DNA of 23,586 nucleotides from Prevotellaceae bacterium UBA1716. GTDB taxonomy: Bacteria > Bacteroidota > Bacteroidia > Bacteroidales > Bacteroidaceae. Each line of letters starts with the position of its first letter. The first letter of the stretch is position 1. The translations under genes and the position numbers were made by a program. Of the stretch, positions 1-8,145 are shown in pieces. The stretch is taken from NCBI GenBank assembly GCA_002317225.1, contig DCIW01000027.1, positions 1 to 23,586 on the forward strand. The letters are read 5' to 3'. The notes beneath the pieces are model-generated. The model was given only the letters and a program-made list of their open reading frames with translations. It was not told where the DNA came from and did no database searches.

Positions 1-972
1 CCTAACTCTCCTGACCGACTTGGATGGGAAAGCGGTGGTCAGACTCTCGTGGATGGTGCTTACGTGGTCGAAGGTCTTTATCGTGGTTACGACTCGCTCT
101 GGGTGCCACTTCCAAAAGAAACTAAGGATCTCTACATCAAGGAAATCAAGGGATTGCGTCGTTACGACCCTCCTTACACTAATTGGTTCCTCTTTGTTGG
201 AATGGAAGAGAGTTTCCTTATGTATGTGGGTGCTGATGCTGATCCATTCCGCATCAAGACTGCTATGTCGAAGGTAGAGGAATGGTATATCGGTGATGGT
301 ATCTATAGCGATGGGCCTTCATTCGCATTCGACTATTATAACTCATACGTTATCCAACCAATGTATCTTGAGTGTCTAGAGATGATCAGTGCGCGACAGG
401 GTGGCAATAGTTACCTTATCCGTGCTAAGGATCAGAAGCGTAATTCGGCCAACAACCGTGTGAAGGAAGTTCGTAAGCGTATGCAGAAGTGGTCGGTTAT
501 CCTTGAACGATTCATTTCTCCAGAAGGAACATTCCCTGTTGTGGGACGAAGCATCCCTTACCGAATGGCAACTCTCCAACCACTTGCACAACTCGCTTGG
601 CGCAAGCAACTCCCACAGGAACTCCACGAAGGTCAGGTACGCTCTGCTTTGACTGCTGTTGCTAACCGTATGTTCTACGGACAGGTTGAGAACCCATCGA
701 AGAAGGCTTCTCCACTCTCAAAGAACTATAACGAAGGTGGTTTCCTCACAATCGGTTTCGTAGGTCCTCATCCTAATGTAGCCGATTGGTACACAAATAA
801 TGGTTCGCTTTATATGACCTCTCTTGCTTTCATGGCTCTCGGACTCCCAGAGACAGACTCATTCTGGACTGCTCCTGCAGAAAAGTGGACAAGCAAGAAG
901 GCTTGGGAAGGCGATGATTTCCCTAAGGATCATAAGTGGGATATCAATAAGGAAATCCTTTATTGGGAATAA
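1..972 (+). CDS. DUF2264 domain-containing protein, 3' part (partial)
   Basis: The reading frame is open from base 1 to the TAA at 970-972, giving 323 residues; the true start lies outside the window. The sequence is rich in Trp and Tyr and has the pattern I associate with DUF2264 (PF10022): a YTNW segment near residue 60, then DGPSFAFDYYNSYVIQP at about residue 104-120 and a TNNGSLYMTS segment near the C-terminus. Members are mainly bacterial and are thought to adopt an alpha/alpha barrel related to glycan-processing enzymes. From memory, some have been moved into a glycoside hydrolase family; I cannot verify that here. No signal peptide can be judged because the N-terminus is missing. A strong terminator 26 bases after the stop suggests this is the last gene of its transcript. 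Likely role, by inference: breakdown of a plant or host polysaccharide. Family assignment fairly sure, substrate unknown. Confidence 0.8.
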   Translation, partial: PNSPDRLGWESGGQTLVDGAYVVEGLYRGYDSLWVPLPKETKDLYIKEIKGLRRYDPPYTNWFLFVGMEESFLMYVGADADPFRIKTAMSKVEEWYIGDGIYSDGPSFAFDYYNSYVIQPMYLECLEMISARQGGNSYLIRAKDQKRNSANNRVKEVRKRMQKWSVILERFISPEGTFPVVGRSIPYRMATLQPLAQLAWRKQLPQELHEGQVRSALTAVANRMFYGQVENPSKKASPLSKNYNEGGFLTIGFVGPHPNVADWYTNNGSLYMTSLAFMALGLPETDSFWTAPAEKWTSKKAWEGDDFPKDHKWDINKEILYWE

Positions 973-998
973 TATTGTAGAAAGATAAAACTAAATGT

Positions 999-1034
999 AA
1001 AAAGGTTGGCACCATTTGAGTGTCAACCTTTTTT
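999..1034 (+). terminator. Rho-independent terminator after the DUF2264 gene
   Basis: A 14-base stem (AAAAAGGTTGGCAC at 999-1012 pairing with GTGTCAACCTTTTT at 1020-1033, one G-U pair) closes a 7-base loop and runs into a T tract. Because the stem has A-runs on one side and T-runs on the other, it could also work in the opposite direction for transcripts arriving from the right. Confidence 0.85.
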
Positions 1035-1325
1035 ATATTGGTGTCCGGTAAAATTTATCTCACGCAGAGCCGCAGAGCTATAACCCCAAAGGGGTGGTAT
1101 TGTACAGGGCAGGGTGAAAACCCTGTTATTAAAACGGTATAACCTGTTCAAAGCCCCATCGGGGCGACAGTAATAATGCCACCCCGTTGGGGTTGCCTAA
1201 CGAGATTACGCTTATATATAACAGGGTTCACACCCTGCCCTATATAGTTTTCCCCCCGTTGGGGGTATACCAGAGTAGTTACTAAAAGTTTTCCCATCAG
1301 TTAAGGGAAATAAAAAAAGAAGAAA
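1035..1325. repeat. Mirrored hairpin cluster (REPIN/MITE-like) in a convergent spacer
   Basis: No gene lies here. Six short G/C palindromes are arranged almost symmetrically: CCCC-AAA-GGGG (1084-1094), CAGGGT-GAAA-ACCCTG (1110-1125), GCCCC-ATC-GGGGC (1153-1165), ACCCC-GTT-GGGGT (1181-1193), CAGGGT-TCAC-ACCCTG (1222-1237) and CCCCC-GTT-GGGGG (1253-1265). The segments 1105-1129 and 1218-1242 are inverted copies of each other (22 of 25 bases), so the outer halves mirror each other. A CACGCAGAGCCGCAGAG segment (1061-1077) precedes the cluster. Such palindromes are common between convergent genes in Bacteroidota and resemble REP/REPIN elements. The hairpins lack T tracts, so a terminator role is possible but not shown. 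No transposase gene is nearby. Confidence 0.7.
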
Positions 1326-2258
1326 CTACAAGTTCCAATCTGCTGGTTTACATTCCTTTTCAATCCTATTCTCGAGTTCGTCATCAAGTTTTGGGAAGAA
1401 GTCGAAACCGGTAACTTTTTCAACCTTGTCGACACTGACCGCATACGAACGGAGATCTCTGCGAGTGCCATCATTAGGGAAAATGAAACCAATGGCACGA
1501 GGTTTCTTGCCCATCTTCAACACTACCTTAAAGAAACGGTCAGGAACAGACACCTGGATGTCACGATTACGCTTGCCGATGGTCTTTGGCTCCTTCGAAT
1601 CAAAGATAGGACCGCAACAGATGTAAATCTCGCCATAGTTGCGAGCCCAATAGCGGCAAAGACCTTCGAGTTCGTTCCAGTCGCCTTCGTTGAGGTCGTG
1701 ACGCTGAGGACATACGTTGGTCATGTTGAACGACTCAAGCATAGCCTGCTTAGAGTTCTTGTTGTCGCCTGCCGGGCACATGTGGCCTCGGTCGTAACCC
1801 GAACCAGAATAGTCGTGGGTATTGACCTGCATAGGTTCGAGAAGGGCTCCATCAGGGATGAAGTCGTCGGGACGCTGCTCTTCGCCTCGTGTGCGGTCCT
1901 TGGTGAGGTGCCAACAGACGTAGTTAGGACAATAGGTGGTAGTGTTGTAGGAGATGGTGAACTGTGATTTCATCAGTATCACTTCGCTTGCCCCTACAAT
2001 TTCTGCAGGCATTTCGAGTTCTTCGTATGTCTGCTGAGAGAGACCTTCGTTCGGAGCATCGGTATTCATGAATTCCGCACGCTCTTCAGGAGTCATTCCA
2101 GCTGTTTCTGTATCGCCTTCTTGGTCGGAAGGTTGGAAGGAGAAGGTGGTCGGAGTTGTGTCCTCTGATGTCTCTTCGGCTGTCTTTGCTCCTTGTTTGC
2201 ATGAGTTCAATGTGAACAAAAAAGAACTCGCAAGCAAAATATAATAGTATTTCTTCAT
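1326..2258 (-). CDS. DNA/RNA non-specific endonuclease, exported lipoprotein (NucA family)
   Basis: A protein of 310 residues that cuts DNA and possibly RNA outside the cytoplasm. It starts with a lipoprotein-type signal (hydrophobic residues 4-17, then LNSC with Cys20 as the likely lipidated residue), followed by a Thr/Glu/Asp-rich linker to about residue 80. The catalytic domain has the family motif DRGH at 156-159; His159 is the expected general base. The motif DLNEGDW has Asn190 at the spacing expected for the magnesium-binding Asn (31 residues after the His). Cys110, Cys115, Cys161, Cys183, Cys214 and Cys215 could form disulfides. The start is the ATG directly before the signal peptide. 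No standard promoter box is visible in the 172-base upstream spacer. Probable uses, by inference: scavenging nucleotides from external DNA, or degrading DNA in biofilm or host traps. Confidence 0.92.
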   Translation of the reverse strand: MKKYYYILLASSFLFTLNSCKQGAKTAEETSEDTTPTTFSFQPSDQEGDTETAGMTPEERAEFMNTDAPNEGLSQQTYEELEMPAEIVGASEVILMKSQFTISYNTTTYCPNYVCWHLTKDRTRGEEQRPDDFIPDGALLEPMQVNTHDYSGSGYDRGHMCPAGDNKNSKQAMLESFNMTNVCPQRHDLNEGDWNELEGLCRYWARNYGEIYICCGPIFDSKEPKTIGKRNRDIQVSVPDRFFKVVLKMGKKPRAIGFIFPNDGTRRDLRSYAVSVDKVEKVTGFDFFPKLDDELENRIEKECKPADWNL

Positions 2259-2430
2259 AATTAAAAAAAATATTCGACCTGTATAGTTAAATCTTAAGTT
2301 TTATTTTTAACGTGAATTTACCGTAAATTATACGTAAATTGACTTCGTCGAGCTAAAAGGTTCGAGACGTAAATAATAATTTTCGATTAAATTTACGTTA
2401 GCGAAGCCTATCATCTCGTACAGTTCAAGA
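2259..2430. promoter_or_regulatory. A/T-rich spacer with repeated ACGTAAAT-like words
   Basis: The spacer upstream of the nuclease gene contains the words ACGTGAATTTA (2310-2320), ACCGTAAATTA (2320-2330), ACGTAAATTG (2332-2341) and ACGTAAATAA (2367-2376), plus the inverted copy ATTTACGT (2391-2398). Such clustering may be a binding site for a regulator, or may just reflect A/T-rich drift. I see no TAnnTTTG box here for the minus strand. Confidence 0.35.
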
Positions 2431-4152
2431 TTATTTCACATAAGTATTCATGAGTTCCTTTGCGTTCTCATCGCCGAGATCAATGGCTTTCTGAAGGTCG
2501 GCACGAGCAGCAGTCATGTTTTTCTTCTGAACGTAAGCATAACCACGGAGGCGGTAGGCATCAACGAGCTGATCGCTGAGTTGAAGCACCTTGGTGCATG
2601 TCTCGATAGCCTCATCTGTCATACCCACACGGAGACACATACCTGCCTTCTCGATGTAGTAGAGCGGCTTGTTTGGGGCAATGTTGATAGCACTGTTGAG
2701 GTCGTCGAGTGCCTGCTGAAACATGCGACCTTCCACTTCGAGTTGCGAACGGTCGTAGTAGAAGATATCCGACACCTGCGAATTCATGAGGAAAGCGTAC
2801 TGGTTGTAGTCCTTCACAGCAGGGCGATACTGCTTGTTTGCCTTATAGAGCTGACCGCGACGCAATACAAAACTGGCAGCATCAGCAGGCATTGGTTCGC
2901 CAAACATAGCGATGGCACTATCAAGATCGGCAATGATGGTCGATACGCTGTCACCTCGTGCCTCCTTGGCAAGACTGATGGCATAGAGATATGATGGGTT
3001 TTTGCCTTCGCCCTGGTTGAGGTCCTCGTAGAGTGAAATGGCACCGTCGTAGTCCTTCTTACCCATGAGAATCTGTGCCTTGAGGATTTTTGCCTTGGTG
3101 ATATTCACCTTCGATTCGTCGCGGTTCTGTGCTGTTTCGAGGTCGAGGGATTTGTTCACAAACTCGAGGGCTGCATCGTATGTCCACTTTGGATAGTCAG
3201 GTTCAGGCATGTATGTCACCTTATTATATATAGCCTGTGCATAGGTCATGTTGGCAACTGCCTTATCCGAAGAGAGCGACATGTGCTTATCAAGATCGGC
3301 CTTTGCTTCGTCGAATCGCTGAAGGTCGGTGAGCACTGTGGCACGACGGCTATAAGCCTCAGCACAATCAGGGAAAGTATTTACAAAGCGGTTGAGAATT
3401 GGGAGATACTCTTCGTTGGTTGCTGTGCGTGACTTGAAGTAAGTATATACGAGGGTTTCTTCCTGTGTGTCAGGGATACCTTTCTCGATGTTGATGCTTG
3501 CGAGTGCTATCTGTGCTGAGCGAGATTGGATGGCTGAGATGTTGAGTTCGTCACGGAAACGGATATCGAGTGCATAACTGCGACGATTGGCTCCTGTGCC
3601 GAGAGCAGACTGGGCAAGTCCGATGAGTTCGCCAGCCTCGTTGAAGACAGGTCCACCTACATACTCATCTCCCATATCCGAAGAGAGACTATAGTAGCCA
3701 TACTTACTATTGATGGAGTCGAGGCCCTCGATGGTGCCTTGTGGACAGGTAGATATTTTGCCCTTCTGATAGTTGAGGGCATAAACTGTGGTACCTATGC
3801 TCTGTATCTGCTGGGTTGGGGTGAGGTATTCCTTGTTCTTGGCGTTGACCTTGAAACGCACTACCGAATAGGTGTCGTCGGCTCCTTGGATGCAATCAAC
3901 ATCATACTGCTTGCCTGAGGCATCAATAACGATAGCCTTGTATGCTCCCTTGAAGAGGGCGAGGTCGGCGATTGCATCACCGTTCTGACCTACGAAAAAG
4001 GCGGTTCCAGACTTCATCAAGGTGCCGCTATTGTCATAGGTGTTGAGTGAGAGGATTGCCTTTTGGGCCTTGGATGCAAACTTTGGGGCACTCTGGGAGA
4101 ATGCGACAAGGGAGAATGCGATAGAGAATAATGTAAGTAGATATCTTTTCAT
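2431..4152 (-). CDS. Secreted TPR protein with a degenerate trypsin-like (pseudoprotease) domain
   Basis: A protein of 573 residues with a Sec signal peptide (residues 1-20, cleavage likely near AFS-Q). Residues 25-205 resemble a trypsin-like peptidase fold: the GTAFFVGQNGDAI segment (49-61) matches the first strand pair and YVGGPVFNEAGELIGLA (164-180) matches the strand around the active Ser. The catalytic positions seem lost: Ala65 where His is expected, Ser96 or a neighbour where Asp is expected, and Val165 in place of Ser in the G-x-S-G-G-P motif. Residues 240-573 hold tetratricopeptide repeats (for example 262-295, 355-385, 430-460, 465-495, 498-530, 532-562), a scaffold for protein binding. 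It lies 172 bases upstream of the nuclease gene on the same strand and 150 bases downstream of recN. Function unknown; a periplasmic binding or assembly role is an inference. The domain assignment is by eye. Confidence 0.75.
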   Translation of the reverse strand: MKRYLLTLFSIAFSLVAFSQSAPKFASKAQKAILSLNTYDNSGTLMKSGTAFFVGQNGDAIADLALFKGAYKAIVIDASGKQYDVDCIQGADDTYSVVRFKVNAKNKEYLTPTQQIQSIGTTVYALNYQKGKISTCPQGTIEGLDSINSKYGYYSLSSDMGDEYVGGPVFNEAGELIGLAQSALGTGANRRSYALDIRFRDELNISAIQSRSAQIALASINIEKGIPDTQEETLVYTYFKSRTATNEEYLPILNRFVNTFPDCAEAYSRRATVLTDLQRFDEAKADLDKHMSLSSDKAVANMTYAQAIYNKVTYMPEPDYPKWTYDAALEFVNKSLDLETAQNRDESKVNITKAKILKAQILMGKKDYDGAISLYEDLNQGEGKNPSYLYAISLAKEARGDSVSTIIADLDSAIAMFGEPMPADAASFVLRRGQLYKANKQYRPAVKDYNQYAFLMNSQVSDIFYYDRSQLEVEGRMFQQALDDLNSAINIAPNKPLYYIEKAGMCLRVGMTDEAIETCTKVLQLSDQLVDAYRLRGYAYVQKKNMTAARADLQKAIDLGDENAKELMNTYVK

Positions 4153-4203
4153 TTTTTATAAGTTTTATTTGGTATTACAGGATATAGTATGAATTGTTTT
4201 TAT

Positions 4204-4258
4204 GCCCTTCGGGCCAATTAGAAAAACCTTCAATGTTTTTTCTACTGGCGCGAAGCGC
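4204..4258. repeat. Three small hairpins between recN and the TPR gene
   Basis: GCCC-TTC-GGGC (4204-4214), an A/T inverted repeat AGAAAAA...TTTTTCT (4220-4242) and GCGC-GAA-GCGC (4248-4258) sit in the 150-base gap after recN. They could attenuate or end transcription of the recN operon on the minus strand, but none is followed by a convincing T tract. Confidence 0.4.
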
Positions 4259-4302
4259 ACCTTTCACACCTTTTCCTGTAGAATATATGTTTTTATTTGG
4301 AC

Positions 4303-5976
4303 TCAATGGAGGAGGAGAGCACGAGCATTGTCGAGGGCTGCTTGTGTAAGGTTCTCGCCTGAGAGCATGTGGGCGAGTTCTTCAACACGCTGCTCATAGG
4401 TAAGTTCGATGATGTGGGACACCGTAGTGTCTTGGTTATCCTCCTTATACACTTTATAATGGGAGATGCCGAGTGCAGCAATCTGAGGAAGATGGGTTAT
4501 GGAGATGACCTGTCGGTTCTCATCGCCCATCTCACGCATTATCTTTGCCATTTTCTCAGCAATGGAACCAGAAACTCCCGTATCGATTTCATCAAAGATA
4601 ATGGTAGGCAACTTGACCGCTCCCGCTATCATTGCTTTAAGAGCAAGCATTACACGAGCAATTTCACCTCCTGATGCCACTTGAGACACATCCTTGAGCG
4701 GAGAGTTCTTGTTGGCTGAGAAAAGGAAGGAGATATGGTCAATGCCAGATGAGGTGAAGTGATTATTCTCTTCATCAAAACTTACAGAGAACTGAATATT
4801 CGGCATTCCGAGCGGAATAAGTTTTTCGACCATAGTCTTCTCCACTTGCTTTGCAGCCTTCTTGCGTGATGTGGAGAGCTGCTGGGCAAGTTTCATCACC
4901 TTATCATATTGGGCATTACACTTAGCGGTAAGTTGCTCGATGACTTCATCACTATTATCTATAAGAAGAAGCTTTTCTTCGAGAGACGATTGGATTTGGA
5001 TAAGTTCTTCAACGCTTTCTACATTATGTTTCTTTTCAAGAGAATAGATAGTAGAGAGACGTTCATTTACCCAATCAAGACGTTGTGGGTTAAACTCGAC
5101 ATTATCGCAGTCCGATTCGATTTCATCGGTAATATCTTTCAATTCGATGTAGCAAGAATCAAGTCGTTGTGCAAGTTCTTCTGCCGCAGGATATACGCTT
5201 GTTATTCCATTGAGCGAATGTATTGCCTGCTTCACCATCTGAAGGGCATCAGAACCCGAATCATTAGGATTCTGCATATATCCCTGTGCCTCGTAGAGTG
5301 CTTGCTTGATATCTTCTGCATGAGAGAGTATTTCGCACTCTTCTTCGAGTTCGGTCTGCTCGCCTTCTTTGAGTTCGGCTTCAGCGAGTTGATTTACTTG
5401 AAAACGAAGGAACTCTTCATCATTCTTTGAATTGAGAGCTGCAGTCTTTGCCTCATCCAACTGAAGAATGAGTGACTTATATGTTGCAAATTCATTCTTG
5501 TACGAAGCAAGGCGTTCCGAATTTTGTCCGATGATATCGAGTACATTGATTTGGAAATCTTCCTTACCAAGCAAGAGATTCTTATGCTGCGAATGCACAT
5601 CAATAAGTTGCTCTCCAATCTCTTTGAGTTGAGATAGAGAGGCAGGGGTGTCGTTGATAAATGAACGTGACTTACCCGCCGAAGTGAGTTCGCGGCGAAT
5701 GATACATTCATTTCCATCAAAATCGAGTTCATTGTCAGCAAAGAATGTTTCAAGTCCATAACCCGACACATCGAATGTAGCTTCAATAACACAACGCTTC
5801 TCACCAGCCTTAATGCTCTTGGTATCAGCACGCTGACCAAGCAAAAGTCCGATGGCACCAAGAATGATGGACTTACCCGCTCCTGTCTCACCCGTTATAA
5901 CAGAGAAACCTGAGTGGAAGTCTATATCGAGATGCTCTATCAGAGCGTAATTATCTATATGTAAGTTCTTAAGCAT
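4303..5976 (-). CDS. recN: DNA repair protein RecN
   Basis: An SMC-like ATPase of 557 residues, the usual length for RecN, that acts early in recombinational repair of double-strand breaks in the cytoplasm. Visible parts are the N-terminal typical segment MLKNLHIDNYALIE, Walker A GETGAGKS (29-36), a long Glu/Leu/Gln-rich coiled-coil middle (about 155-380), the ABC signature ASGGE and Walker B TIIFDEIDTGVSGS with Asp462 and Glu463. Its ATG directly abuts the stop of porD (TAA then ATG, no gap), so it is co-transcribed and probably translationally coupled. It is the last gene of the dnaN operon. In many bacteria recN is SOS-induced; I see no separate promoter here, so expression probably follows the operon. 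Confidence 0.97.
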   Translation of the reverse strand: MLKNLHIDNYALIEHLDIDFHSGFSVITGETGAGKSIILGAIGLLLGQRADTKSIKAGEKRCVIEATFDVSGYGLETFFADNELDFDGNECIIRRELTSAGKSRSFINDTPASLSQLKEIGEQLIDVHSQHKNLLLGKEDFQINVLDIIGQNSERLASYKNEFATYKSLILQLDEAKTAALNSKNDEEFLRFQVNQLAEAELKEGEQTELEEECEILSHAEDIKQALYEAQGYMQNPNDSGSDALQMVKQAIHSLNGITSVYPAAEELAQRLDSCYIELKDITDEIESDCDNVEFNPQRLDWVNERLSTIYSLEKKHNVESVEELIQIQSSLEEKLLLIDNSDEVIEQLTAKCNAQYDKVMKLAQQLSTSRKKAAKQVEKTMVEKLIPLGMPNIQFSVSFDEENNHFTSSGIDHISFLFSANKNSPLKDVSQVASGGEIARVMLALKAMIAGAVKLPTIIFDEIDTGVSGSIAEKMAKIMREMGDENRQVISITHLPQIAALGISHYKVYKEDNQDTTVSHIIELTYEQRVEELAHMLSGENLTQAALDNARALLLH

Positions 5977-6915
5977 TTACTTTTGAATCTTTTTCCAATA
6001 TGTATTTTGGGATGCGTTGAGATTGCTGAGGATGTCGTAAACAGCCTGCTTCTCCTTCTCCGTACCATGCCCGCTATAAATATTTACAAGTTCGTCACGC
6101 TTAAAGTCGGTGAATATTTGTGGAAGTGATGACAGAGGTTTGTTGGAGTGTGCCTCCTTAAGGAGTTTGATGCAGTCGGTTATCACTCCTCGTCCACGAT
6201 CAGCATTATTCGCCATCTCATCAAGACCTTCGCGATAGTATTTATACATCAGTTCGCGGAAAGGTTCCATTGAGGTTTCCATATAGTCGTTGATGATTGC
6301 ATGGCGGTTTCTTGAATCGTCAAACGCCTTCCAACCTGGTTCGCTAAGCGATTGGGCCGAATTAACAATATTCTCTACCACATGGAGCACATCAGTTCCT
6401 CCCTTTGGCGAAAATGTGTCAAGGTCCAAACCTATAAAGAGATATGCATAATATGCAAGCATTGCGGTCAGGTTGTTGTCCAAATTATTCTCATTGAATT
6501 CGAGTGGATCATATTCTTTATAAGTGAAATCGAACGAACCATCACGCATTGAGAACACAACAGAATTGTAACCGCTATCATAAACAGGGCGAGAACACTG
6601 AAAAAGCATTTCGCAAGTAAAGAAATTGGTCGATTCGTCATATTTCTTCACAGTGATATTCATCGTTGCATCAATACGCTCTTCTTTCTTGAACTGAAGA
6701 TCGGTCCACGAACGGTTGTTGATGAACTCCCTGATTGCGGTTTCAAGGTTTTCAAACACAGATGTATTGGTACCTTGCACTTGAGTGTGGTTGACTTTTA
6801 CGGTCACGTTCAACTCTTGCGATGCACCCCACCCTCCGAATGGGATGTGCCATCCGGTAAAGACGTTGATGAGGTTGATGGTAAAAAATGCTATGAATAT
6901 GATGAAACGACGCAT
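5977..6915 (-). CDS. porD: Type IX secretion system protein PorD (DUF4835)
   Basis: A protein of 312 residues of the DUF4835 family, called PorD in the type IX secretion (gliding/Por) system of Bacteroidota. It begins with a hydrophobic signal segment (about 4-20), and the mature part starts near ASQELNVTVKVN. Family traits include the early QELNVTVKVNHTQVQGTN segment, an F-NNRSWTDL-F block near 64-75 and a PRFxD-like position here read as SQVYDSGYNS-type sequence near 112-119 (CSRPVYDSGYNS). It is rich in acidic and aromatic residues with no catalytic motif. PorD is thought to help assemble the envelope machinery, with unclear biochemistry. It lies 12 bases after coaBC and abuts recN, the position I recall for this gene in many Bacteroidota. 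Its presence suggests the organism has type IX secretion; the other Por/Gld genes are not in this window. Confidence 0.85.
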   Translation of the reverse strand: MRRFIIFIAFFTINLINVFTGWHIPFGGWGASQELNVTVKVNHTQVQGTNTSVFENLETAIREFINNRSWTDLQFKKEERIDATMNITVKKYDESTNFFTCEMLFQCSRPVYDSGYNSVVFSMRDGSFDFTYKEYDPLEFNENNLDNNLTAMLAYYAYLFIGLDLDTFSPKGGTDVLHVVENIVNSAQSLSEPGWKAFDDSRNRHAIINDYMETSMEPFRELMYKYYREGLDEMANNADRGRGVITDCIKLLKEAHSNKPLSSLPQIFTDFKRDELVNIYSGHGTEKEKQAVYDILSNLNASQNTYWKKIQK

Positions 6916-6927
6916 ATAATCTTTTTT

Positions 6928-8136
6928 TTAGAAAAGAGACTGTAATTTATCGATAATATCAGCAGCAACTTCTGCCTTAGACTTGAGAGGATACTCATCC
7001 TTGCCGCCTTCGGTGATGATAGTGATCTTATTTGTGTCGGTTCGGAAACCCGCACCCTTGTCGCGAAGCGAATTGAGCACAATGAAATCGAAGTTCTTAC
7101 GCTTGAGCTTGCCTTGGGCATTTGACTCTTCGTCGTTGGTTTCGAGCGCAAAGCCGACAAGAAGCTGGCCATCCTTTTTTATTTGTCCGAGAGATGCCGC
7201 AATGTCGGGATTTGGTTTGAGGCGGATAATCATGTCATCACCAGTTCGCTTAATCTTCTGTTCAGCAACGGTATCGGGTGTAAAATCTGCAACAGCGGCA
7301 CAAAGGATGCCTGCATCTGCCGAAGGGTAAATCTCCTTGCAAGCCTCGTACATCTGCTGGGCACTTTCTACATCTATGCGATGGATATTTGGACGTTCCT
7401 TCACTGGTTTGATCGAAACGGGTCCGCAGACTAATTCGACTTGGGCACCACGGCGGGCACATTCTTCTGCAAGGGCAAATCCCATCTTTCCCGAAGAATA
7501 ATTACCTATGAAACGGACCGGGTCAATCTTCTCGTAAGTAGGGCCTGAAGTGATAAGAATGGTCTTGCCCTCCAAATCACGGTTCGGAATATCAAAGAAA
7601 TCTTCGAGCTGAGACACGATATTCTCTGGTTCTTCCATACGTCCCTTACCGATAAGTTCGCTTGCAAGGAATCCTGTACCGGGTTCGATGATATGATTAC
7701 CATAGGAAATGAGTGTCTGCAGGTTCTTCTGAGTAGAAGGGTGTGCATACATATCGAGGTCCATTGCGGGTGCAACGAACACAGGGGCCTTCATCGAAAG
7801 ATAAGTGGTGATAAGCATATTGTCAGCAATACCATTTGCCATCTTACCAATAGTGCTTGCCGTTGCTGGAGCAATGAGCATCGCATCTGCCCAAAGACCG
7901 ATATCCACATGGCTGTTCCATGTGCCGTCACGCTGGCTGAAGAACTCGCTGATGACTGGTTTGTGCGTAAGGGCCGAGAGGGTTATTGGAGTAATAAACT
8001 CCTTACCCGCAGGAGTGATAACCACCTGTACCTCCGCACCTTTCTTGATGAGTTGGCGGATAATCAGGCACGACTTATAAGCAGCGATGCTGCCTGTGAT
8101 GCCGAGCACTATCTTCTTACCATTTAAACTGCTCAT
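6928..8136 (-). CDS. coaBC: Bifunctional phosphopantothenoylcysteine decarboxylase / phosphopantothenate-cysteine ligase
   Basis: A protein of 402 residues catalysing two consecutive steps of coenzyme A synthesis: coupling of 4'-phosphopantothenate to cysteine (CoaB) and FMN-dependent decarboxylation to 4'-phosphopantetheine (CoaC). The CoaC half covers about 1-185: GITGSIAAYKS (12-22), the catalytic His76 in NSHVDIG, APATASTIGKMANGIADN (89-106) and PAMDLDMY (123-130). The CoaB half covers about 188-402: TSGPTYEKIDPVRFIGNYSSGKMG (from 196) and an IKRTGDDM segment. Two oddities appear: the PAMNxxMW motif reads PAMDLDMY, and the clamp Cys expected before the G-x-GRM motif appears as Ser159 (LASELIGKGRM). 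I believe similar changes occur across Bacteroidota, so activity is likely kept. It sits 9 bases after the exonuclease gene. Confidence 0.96.
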   Translation of the reverse strand: MSSLNGKKIVLGITGSIAAYKSCLIIRQLIKKGAEVQVVITPAGKEFITPITLSALTHKPVISEFFSQRDGTWNSHVDIGLWADAMLIAPATASTIGKMANGIADNMLITTYLSMKAPVFVAPAMDLDMYAHPSTQKNLQTLISYGNHIIEPGTGFLASELIGKGRMEEPENIVSQLEDFFDIPNRDLEGKTILITSGPTYEKIDPVRFIGNYSSGKMGFALAEECARRGAQVELVCGPVSIKPVKERPNIHRIDVESAQQMYEACKEIYPSADAGILCAAVADFTPDTVAEQKIKRTGDDMIIRLKPNPDIAASLGQIKKDGQLLVGFALETNDEESNAQGKLKRKNFDFIVLNSLRDKGAGFRTDTNKITIITEGGKDEYPLKSKAEVAADIIDKLQSLF

Positions 8137-8145
8137 AGGATTGTT

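Noticed and set aside
1290..1310. TTTCCC/GGGAAA hairpin as a terminator for the nuclease gene on the minus strand
   Set aside because: The stem has only six pairs and the T-rich tail is short and interrupted; possible but too weak to list.
4909..5430. A 173-codon open frame on the plus strand
   Set aside because: It is antisense to the coiled-coil part of recN and made of low-complexity hydrophobic stretches.
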